This document shows positions 57,046 to 64,000 of a stretch of DNA of 64,000 nt, piece by piece. Position numbers and translations under genes: made by a program. Source of the DNA: Mucilaginibacter terrigena. Lineage in GTDB: Bacteria > Bacteroidota > Bacteroidia > Sphingobacteriales > Sphingobacteriaceae. The notes beneath the pieces were generated by a model that searched no databases, had not been told where the DNA came from, and was given only the letters and a program-made list of their open reading frames with translations. Location of the stretch: NCBI RefSeq assembly GCF_004168255.1, contig NZ_SEWG01000001.1, positions 620,001 through 684,000 of the forward strand, read 5' to 3'. The stretch's first letter is position 1. Each line of letters begins with the position of its first letter.

Positions 57046-59460
57046 TTATTCCGATCGCAAACTCTTCACCGGGTTTGATAACGCTGCTTTTACAGATTGG
57101 TAGCTCACCGTTAAAAACGCTATAAGCGCGGCCATACCGCCTGCAAGGGCAAAAACCCACCACTGTATATTTACACGGAAAGCGAAGTCCTGCAGCCATG
57201 TGTGCATGGCATACCAGGCCAGTGGCGATGAAATGATGATAGCTATAAGTACAAGTTTGATAAAATCGAACGATATAAGGCCCACTATGCTGGCCACACC
57301 TGCCCCTAACACCTTGCGGATACCTATCTCTTTTACGCGTTGGCGGGTTGAGAATACCGCCAGCCCAAATAAACCAAGGCACGATATAAATATGGTAACG
57401 GCTGTAAACGCGGTTAGTATAGACCCGGTACGCTGGTCGGTTTTATATAATTCTTCAAATTCCTGGTCAAGAAAATGGTACTCGAAAGGTTTAGTTGGGT
57501 AAAATGCTTTCCACTTAGCCTGTATAGCGGCAATGGTGCCGGCTGTATTTTTGCCCGATGTTTTGATAAGTAATTTCCCAAACCACTCATACTCGGGGAA
57601 CATGGCAATGGGTGTTATCTCCTGGTGCAGCGAAGCGAAGTTGAAATCTTTTGCAACCGCCTTTATCTCGCCCATTCTGCCATTTATGCCTATTTTTTTA
57701 CCTATTGCTTCATCCGGTTTCCAACCGAGGGCCTTTACCGCCATTTCGTTTAAAATAAAGCTGTAATGGCGTTTTTCATTGTCCTTAATTAAAACCTGTT
57801 GCTCGTCGCCCAGGTCAAGGTCGGTACCTGCAACCAGTTTAATGCCCAATGTTTTCACAAAGCTCTTTTCGATAGGTATAGCGGTAACAGATAAGCTATA
57901 ATCTGCCGGTTTCCCTTCGGCGCTGTTAATTGAATACCCGCCGCGAACGTTTACCGGCGAATCGTAACTGGCTGTTGAGGCCAATACCCCGTTTTGCTGC
58001 TTTATTTCGTTTTTAAATGCTTCGATATTGTTATACGGTATGCCGCCGATATCAAGCACTAAAACCTGGTCGCGGTTGATACCGGTATTTAAAGTTTGCA
58101 TGTACCTTAACTGGTTGCCCGCTATTAACGTGCTGATGATAAAGAATACCGATACCACAAATTGAAACACCACCAACGATTTACGCAGCATATTACCCCC
58201 GGCTTGCATAGATGAATTGCCTTTAAGGGTAATGATGGGCTTAAACGCCGATAAGTACAACGACGGGTAAGTACCGGCCATAAAGGTTACCACTATAAAC
58301 AAAACAGCCAAAGCACCAACCAGCCACGAAGTGTTCCAGGTAGCAAACCCTAATTGCTGCCCGGTAAATACACTAAAGGTGGGGAAGAATACGGAAAGCA
58401 GTAACACTCCTACCAGCAACGAAAACAAGGTGATGATACCTGCTTCGATAATAAACTGGGTGAACAACTGGCCGCGTACGGCACCCATTACCTTGCGTAC
58501 GCCTATCTCGCGGCCGCGCTCGGCAGAGCGTGCGGTAACCAGGTTAAGAAAGTTTACGCATGCCAGTAATAACAATACTACAGCAACAATACCTAAGATG
58601 TAAATGTATTTGATATCGCCGGGGGCCTCTAAGCTAAACAGGGCTTTTGATTGCAAGTGTACGCTGGTTAAAGGCTCTAAAGTGTAATTGGTTGTAACGC
58701 CAGGCCTGTTCTGGCCTTTTAAAATATTAGCGATATAGGCATCCATTTTCTTCTCTAAAGCTTTAATATCGGCACCCGGTTTTAGCAGCAGGTACGAGTA
58801 ATTACTCGCTGCGTTCCATTTCAAAACCTTTGTACCAGGGTCAAGGGCTGCGTTAGCCATTAGATCAAACTTTATCTGCGAGTATGCGGGCACATCTTCT
58901 ATAACACCTGTCACCATCAGGTTATTGGTATCATCTGCCTTCAGTATTTTACCCATAGGGTTATCATTACCAAAGTATTTTTTTGCTGTTGATGCTGTAA
59001 TAACTACCGATGATGGGTCGGCAAGCGCGTTAACCGGGTTGCCCTGCAAAAATTTAAAGGTAAAGATCTTAAAGAACGCATCATCAGCCAGCAGCATATT
59101 TTTTTCTGAAAAAAGTTTATCACCATATTTAATGGCTACAGGCCCCTGGCCCGAAAGGTTAAATACGCGCACGCCATCTTCTATCTCAGAAAACTCCTGT
59201 TTGTAAACAGGCACAACCGCAGTTTGTGTAACGCTTATAAACCGGGCTTCCTTATCATCGGGCGACTTGTAGTTATAGGCTACCCGCACTATCCTGTCGG
59301 CTTTAACGTGGAAACGGTCGTAACGCAGTTCGTTGATCAAATAAGTTGTCAGAAGCAGGAAACAGCAAATACCTACTGCCAGCCCTGCCATACTAATGAG
59401 CGATGTGGTTTTGTTTTGAACCAGGTTACGCCATGCGGTTTTTAAATAATTTCTGATCAT
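57046..59460 (-). CDS. FtsX-type ABC permease (MacB-like), copy 1
   Basis: 804 residues with eight membrane helices in two FtsX units, each with a large periplasmic MacB_PCD domain. The first helix is TSLISMAGLAVGICCFLLLT, the first FtsX region is CVNFLNLVTARSAERGREIG, and the second is CLGLFGLAVFSTRQRVKEIG. It ends ALSNPVKSLRSE, a tail shared by all three permeases. It moves substrate within the envelope powered by the ATPase at 56084; the cargo is unknown. Confidence 0.9.
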   Translation of the reverse strand: MIRNYLKTAWRNLVQNKTTSLISMAGLAVGICCFLLLTTYLINELRYDRFHVKADRIVRVAYNYKSPDDKEARFISVTQTAVVPVYKQEFSEIEDGVRVFNLSGQGPVAIKYGDKLFSEKNMLLADDAFFKIFTFKFLQGNPVNALADPSSVVITASTAKKYFGNDNPMGKILKADDTNNLMVTGVIEDVPAYSQIKFDLMANAALDPGTKVLKWNAASNYSYLLLKPGADIKALEKKMDAYIANILKGQNRPGVTTNYTLEPLTSVHLQSKALFSLEAPGDIKYIYILGIVAVVLLLLACVNFLNLVTARSAERGREIGVRKVMGAVRGQLFTQFIIEAGIITLFSLLVGVLLLSVFFPTFSVFTGQQLGFATWNTSWLVGALAVLFIVVTFMAGTYPSLYLSAFKPIITLKGNSSMQAGGNMLRKSLVVFQFVVSVFFIISTLIAGNQLRYMQTLNTGINRDQVLVLDIGGIPYNNIEAFKNEIKQQNGVLASTASYDSPVNVRGGYSINSAEGKPADYSLSVTAIPIEKSFVKTLGIKLVAGTDLDLGDEQQVLIKDNEKRHYSFILNEMAVKALGWKPDEAIGKKIGINGRMGEIKAVAKDFNFASLHQEITPIAMFPEYEWFGKLLIKTSGKNTAGTIAAIQAKWKAFYPTKPFEYHFLDQEFEELYKTDQRTGSILTAFTAVTIFISCLGLFGLAVFSTRQRVKEIGIRKVLGAGVASIVGLISFDFIKLVLIAIIISSPLAWYAMHTWLQDFAFRVNIQWWVFALAGGMAALIAFLTVSYQSVKAALSNPVKSLRSE

Positions 59461-59478
59461 ATTTTTTATTCATTGAGC

Positions 59479-59535
59479 CATTGGGTCATTTAGTCATTGT
59501 TGGCCTAAAACGACCTAATGACTAATGACCCAATG
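59479..59535. repeat. Inverted word repeat CATTGGGTCATTTAGTCATT between permease genes
   Basis: CATTGGGTCATTTAGTCATT (59479-59498) and AATGACTAATGACCCAATG (59517-59535) are inverse over 19 bases with one insertion. The word ATTGGGTCATT is specific to this site. Confidence 0.75.
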
Positions 59536-59542
59536 ACGGGGT

Positions 59543-61993
59543 TTATTCCGAACGCAAACTCTTCACCGGGTTAGCCAACGCGGCTTTAATGGCCTGCGAA
59601 CCTATGGTGATTAGGCCGATTATGATGGCGATAGTTGCGGTATAAGCAAATATTGTCCAGTCGATATCTTTGCGGTAAGCAAATGCCTGTAGCCACTTAT
59701 TCATAACCCACCATGCAATTGGCGAAGCGATGATAACTGAGATGATGATGAGTTTTAAAAAGTCGACAGATAAAAGTGACACGATGGTTTTTACACTTGC
59801 GCCTAATACCTTGCGTACACCAATTTCTTTGGTACGCTGTTCGGCGCTAAAGGCTGCTAAGCCAAATAAGCCAAGGCACGATATCAGGATGGCTACAACT
59901 GTAAAATAGCCTACTATACCCGCCAGCCTTGTATCGGCCTGGTAATTTTTCTGAAAATCATCATCAAGGAATGTGTAATCGAACGGGTCATTTGGGTCAT
60001 ATTTTTTCCAACCGGCCTCAATGGTTTTTAACATGGCGGTCATGTTACCCGGTTTGGCATGTATAACCATGTAGTTATAGCCACTGGTGTTAAGCAAAAA
60101 TCCGTAAGGGGTTACCGGCAGGTGCAGGTCTTCGTAATGAAAATCTTTAACCACACCAACAATGGTAAACGCGGTTGTATTGCCCCTAAAATTATTCATT
60201 ACCTTTTTACTTATGGCTGCCTGTGCATTTGCAAAACCAAATTCCTGTACAGCTTTCTCGTTAATAATAATACTTGTATTGGTGTCTGAACCAAACTCGG
60301 GCGAGAATAACCGGCCGGCTACCGGCTTGATATCCAATGTCTGTAAAAAGTTATCATCCACGTAGTTCAGCCGTGTACGCCTGCCTTCGGCGTTGGTTTT
60401 TCCTTCGGGATATAACAGGTTATCGCTTGGGTTAAATATACCCGGGTAATATGCTGATGCGCCTATTGCTGTTACCTGTGTATTCTGCTGCAGGTCGGCT
60501 TTCAGGGCCGCGTAAGCGGCTTTGGCGCCCGCAGTACGTAAAGGCAGCACTATCTGCTGGTCTTTAGCAAAACCCAGGTCGGCAGTGCGCATAAAATTCA
60601 TTTGCCTTGCTATAACTACCGATGCCACAATAAGAACTACGGAAATAATAAACTGAAAAACAACCAGGCCTTTACGCACGGCTACCACAGCCAGCGAGTT
60701 GGTTAACTTACCCTTTAATACTTTAACCGGGTTAAATGATGACAGGTAGAACGCGGGGTAGCTGCCCGCAAGCACGCCGGTGATAAGTGCCATCAGCAAA
60801 AATTCAAAAAACATCAGAATATCCCCACTAAAAGACAGTGTGATGTTTTTGTCGGCCAATTGGTTAAACAACGGTAGCAATATCAGGGTAATAGCAATGG
60901 CAAAGAAAAAGGCTATCAGCGTCATCAGGATAGATTCGCCCAGGAACTGCCTGATAAGGGTAGATTTCTCGGCACCCAAAACCTTGCGCACTCCAACCTC
61001 TGACGAGCGCTTTGACGAACGCGCGGTAGAAAGGTTCATGAAGTTGATACAGGCGATAATAAGTGTGAATACCGCTATCGAAAACAGTACGTATAAATAT
61101 GTTTTACTTGCAGGGGCGGTTACATTGCTTTCCACTTCGCCACTCAGGTGAATATCGTGCAGTGCAAGCAGCGATTGTTCCTTCTGGAAACCCATTGCCT
61201 TTAGGTCCTTACTTGCATACTTATTCATAAAGGCAGGTAACTTTGCCTGCAGTTTGGCAGCATCTGTACCAGGTTTAAGCAGCAGGTAGGTATAAAACAT
61301 ATTATTGCTGGCAAAATCGGTTTGCCTGTTTATAAAGTCTTCCATGGCACCGCCTTTAACCGAAAGGAAAAAATTGGCGTTGATGTGTGATGGTACATTG
61401 CCTGTATCAAAAACCCCTGTTACCGTATAATCCTGCTCGCCATTGGTATTGCTGTTAACACGTAAAACCTTGTTTAACGCGGCTTGGTTGCCAAATATTT
61501 TTCCGGCCAGCTTTTTTGATAAAACAATTGTACGTGGGTTGGTTAAAGCATTTGCCGGGCTACCCTCGGTAAAATTGTAAGTAAATATTTTAAAGAAGGA
61601 TTGATCGGCCAGGAAACCGTTCTGCTCCAGCAGCGATTTACGTTCGCCATTTGCGGGATTGTATTGTATAATGGTTTTATCGTCAACAAAAAGTTTTAGC
61701 AGCCGGGCGCTTTCAACCACTTCGGGGTACTCCTGTTTTAGCGCCCCGGCCATAGGTGCCGGCGTGTTTGGCATCTTCATTCTGGTACTGCCGTTTTGCA
61801 TAAAGGCGGTTATTACCTGATAAATATTAGGCGCGTTTTTGTGTTGGATATCGTAACTGGTCTCGTACTTAAGATAAAGCGCTATAAGCATGCAGCATGC
61901 CAGCCCTACAGATAAGCCAAATATGTTAATGAATGAGAAGAATTTGTTCTTCATCATATTACGCCAACCTATTTTAAAATAATTTTTTATCAT
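59543..61993 (-). CDS. FtsX-type ABC permease (MacB-like), copy 2
   Basis: 816 residues, paralogous to copy 1, with the same double MacB_PCD/FtsX layout. It starts MIKNYFKIGWRNMMKNKFFS with the first helix FINIFGLSVGLACCMLIALY, has CINFMNLSTARSSKRSSEVG and RQFLGESILMTLIAFFF in the first module, and CLGLFGLAAFSAEQRTKEIG in the second. Ends ALANPVKSLRSE. The RQFLGESILM segment gives the expected reading of the frameshift site in copy 3. Confidence 0.9.
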   Translation of the reverse strand: MIKNYFKIGWRNMMKNKFFSFINIFGLSVGLACCMLIALYLKYETSYDIQHKNAPNIYQVITAFMQNGSTRMKMPNTPAPMAGALKQEYPEVVESARLLKLFVDDKTIIQYNPANGERKSLLEQNGFLADQSFFKIFTYNFTEGSPANALTNPRTIVLSKKLAGKIFGNQAALNKVLRVNSNTNGEQDYTVTGVFDTGNVPSHINANFFLSVKGGAMEDFINRQTDFASNNMFYTYLLLKPGTDAAKLQAKLPAFMNKYASKDLKAMGFQKEQSLLALHDIHLSGEVESNVTAPASKTYLYVLFSIAVFTLIIACINFMNLSTARSSKRSSEVGVRKVLGAEKSTLIRQFLGESILMTLIAFFFAIAITLILLPLFNQLADKNITLSFSGDILMFFEFLLMALITGVLAGSYPAFYLSSFNPVKVLKGKLTNSLAVVAVRKGLVVFQFIISVVLIVASVVIARQMNFMRTADLGFAKDQQIVLPLRTAGAKAAYAALKADLQQNTQVTAIGASAYYPGIFNPSDNLLYPEGKTNAEGRRTRLNYVDDNFLQTLDIKPVAGRLFSPEFGSDTNTSIIINEKAVQEFGFANAQAAISKKVMNNFRGNTTAFTIVGVVKDFHYEDLHLPVTPYGFLLNTSGYNYMVIHAKPGNMTAMLKTIEAGWKKYDPNDPFDYTFLDDDFQKNYQADTRLAGIVGYFTVVAILISCLGLFGLAAFSAEQRTKEIGVRKVLGASVKTIVSLLSVDFLKLIIISVIIASPIAWWVMNKWLQAFAYRKDIDWTIFAYTATIAIIIGLITIGSQAIKAALANPVKSLRSE

Positions 61994-62086
61994 GATAATT
62001 GTTATTAAACGCTAATTCCCTAAACTCAAAACTGTATTAATAAGACAGTGAAAACAAAACAAAGGTTACAACAATACACTATGCTA

Positions 62087-64000
62087 TTATTCACTTCGTA
62101 AACTTTTTACCGGGTTGGCAATAGCTGCCCTTATAGATTGGAAACTAATGGTTACCAGTGCAATTAATACCGATATCAGGGCTACCAATACAAATGTGCC
62201 CAGGGTTATATCGATATGATAAGCAAAATCCTGTAGCCTCCTGCTTATAAAATACCAGGCAAGCGGCCACGCAAGCAGGTTGGATATTAAAACCAGTTTT
62301 ATAAAATGACCGGATAAAAGCAGCACAATGTTTTGTACCGATGCCCCTAACACTTTGCGCACCCCTATTTCTTTGATCCGTTTCTCGGCCGAAAAGGATG
62401 CAAGCCCAAACAGGCCAAGGCACGATATCAGGATGGCTAAGCCTGCAAGTATGCCTGTTATTTTACTCACCTGGTTATCTGCGCGGTAAACTTCGGCGAA
62501 GTGATCATCTAAAAACTGGTACTCGAAAGGATATCCGGGAATCAATCTTTCCCAGGTGGCCTTTATAAATTCAACGGCTTGTTTTGATTTGCCGGTTTTT
62601 ATTTTTACCGAAACGGTGCTAAAGCCCCACTCGTCCTGGTTTACTATAAACAGGTTCTCTACCTTGTAATGCAGCGAATTAAAGTTGAAATTTTTGGCGA
62701 TGCCGGTAATTACGCCCAGTGAATCGTACCCAAACCGCTGGCCTATCAACGACTCTTGCGTGGCTTTAGGGTGATCTTTTAAAAGTTCTTTCGCCATCGC
62801 TTCGTTGATAATATACTCGCGGCCGTTTGCCGACTTTTCGGGAGAAAAATTCTTACCCTTAGCCATTTTAATATCGTAAACCTTAAGGTAATCATCATCA
62901 ACAATAAGCTGTGTGGCAGCCAGGTTCCTTATAGGCGAATCATTATATTTAAAATCAACCCCCGACTGATCCAAGTGGCTGCCCAACTGATCTTGCGAGG
63001 CGGTAACACCTGCAACCAGCGTATTACCAAGTAACGCTTGTTTAAACACCTGGTATTTTTGGCCCGAGATCCTGTCGAGCGGGATAGTTACCACCTGGTC
63101 GCGGGTAAAGCCGGGGTCTTTTTCCTGCATAAATTTCAATTGCTTCACTACAAAAACAGTGGCTATCATTAAAAATACCGCGCTGGTAAACTGCCCAACA
63201 ACCAATATATTGCGTAGTGTGCCTTTATTTTTACCGGTATCTACCGATCCTTTTAAAACCTTCACAGGCTGAAACGATGACAGGAACAACGCCGGGTAAA
63301 TGCCCGATATGACACCCACCATTACCGTACTTGCCAAAATAATCAGCAGGAACGATGGCTTGCTAAATACCGGCAGCGATATATCGCGCAGGCTCAGGTT
63401 ATTTACATAGGGCAAGGCCAGCTCTACCAAAACAATGGCAAGCACCAGCGCCAGCAGCGAGAGTAGTATGGTTTCGCCCAAAACTGGAAAGCCAGCTGCG
63501 GCCTGTTGGCCCCGATAGATTTGCGGATGCCTACCTCCTTTGCCCTATCGGCGGAACGTGCGGTAGATAAGTTCATGAAGTTGATGCAGGCAATAACCAG
63601 CACAATTAATGCTATGATGGCAAAAAGGTTGGTTGATTTTTGATCGAATTTCTGGAAGTTAAGGTAATCAAGCCCGATATCGGTAGCGTTGGCGTGTACA
63701 TCTTTAAGCGGCAGGTAAAACAGCTCGTAGAATTTCCAGCCTTCGCCATTCATGTGTTTTTTAAGGAAAGCCGGCATCTTTGCTTCAAAAGATTTCAGAT
63801 CTGTGCCGGGGGTTACTTTAAGATAGGTATTTAACCAGTTGCCGCCCCAGTTGTCCATCCATTTCTGGTGGATGCCGGGTAAGGAATATAAGGCATCAAA
63901 CTGTAGCTGCGAATTTTTGGGGCTGTTTGCCATTACGGCTGTTACCGTAAATTTTACGGTATCGCCGCCATAGTGGTTTATCACTTTGCCTATCGGGTCT
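62087..64000 (-). pseudogene. FtsX-type ABC permease (MacB-like), copy 3, frameshifted and running off the window
   Basis: The 5' end is outside the window (frame is open to 64000, DPIGKVINHYGGD at the edge). The frame reads normally to AFQF and then leaves the family sequence (WAKPYYS). The rest (LGETILLSLLALVLAIVLVE) is in another frame from 63481 on. A single missing T in the run of four at 63480-63483 (minus strand) explains this: one added T restores AFQFLGETILL, which matches RQFLGESILM of copy 2. After the break the protein is intact to ANPVKSLRSE. Either a recent pseudogene, a phase-variable homopolymer or a sequencing error. Confidence 0.85.

Overview
The window looks like a chromosomal segment of a Bacteroidota bacterium of the Sphingobacteriaceae (Mucilaginibacter/Pedobacter type). 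The evidence is the gene families (DUF3667, FtsX-type permease arrays, a BtuB/BtuG-like pair, the N-succinylornithine-type ArgF', TIGR03915 with its radical SAM partner, WbqC), the absence of clear Shine-Dalgarno sites, a Bacteroidota-type promoter (TTTG-N19-TAnnTTTG) before the B12 riboswitch, and many short intergenic palindromes. I saw no rRNA, tRNA, CRISPR array, prophage or insertion sequence. Coding density is high and most genes are housekeeping or envelope functions.

Layout. 0-11 kb: a partial membrane protein, a GNAT enzyme, DNA polymerase IV, a 2H phosphoesterase, xerD, aroQ, a large MscS channel, a GT2 glycosyltransferase overlapping an LpxL-type acyltransferase, WbqC, CorA and a small XRE regulator. 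11-12.3 kb: an acyltransferase-3 membrane protein. 12.4-24.5 kb: the arginine/proline region, with a candidate Arg-rich leader peptide followed by GNAT (ArgA-like), argG, a cupin, argC, argD, argF', then paiB, an antiporter, ndh, argB and proC. Two four-helix-bundle (23S IVS/S23-type) genes sit between arg genes, each flanked by inverted arrays of short words. GC-rich palindromes are embedded in frame in argG, the cupin gene and argC. 24.5-31.9 kb: SGNH hydrolase, small proteins, PIN-PhoH ATPase, ABC-F ATPase, DHFR-like reductase and a thioredoxin-fold protein. 31.9-32.8 kb: a gene-poor stretch with 26-bp imperfect repeats and DnaA-box-like sites. 32.8-35.9 kb: TIGR03915 plus radical SAM DNA-repair pair, a UBP zinc finger and a Sir2 deacylase. 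36-40 kb: a B12-riboswitch operon (BtuB-like receptor, BtuG-like beta-propeller lipoprotein, DUF6580 membrane protein). 40-54 kb: SRPBCC protein, recQ, manC, rlmB, dnaB, a TPR protein, etfB-etfA-DUF151 nuclease, an MFS nucleoside transporter, DUF3667. 54-64 kb: outer-membrane barrel, TolC, a MacB/LolD-type ATPase and three tandem FtsX permeases, all on the minus strand; the third has a frameshift and runs off the window.

How the genes work together. The arg cluster encodes most of the route from glutamate to arginine, probably through succinylated intermediates because ArgF' has Val at the specificity position. The B12 operon pairs a surface binding lipoprotein with a TonB receptor under riboswitch control. 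The 54-64 kb block encodes export machinery linking an inner-membrane ABC unit to TolC.

The most unusual signals are (1) IVS-like four-helix-bundle cassettes inside a biosynthetic operon together with gene-less arrays of the same design elsewhere, (2) protein-coding palindromic repeats with a duplicated translation-start region in the arg operon, and (3) an arginine-codon-rich leader ORF. All functional assignments come from reading the sequence and from memory of the families; no database search was run.
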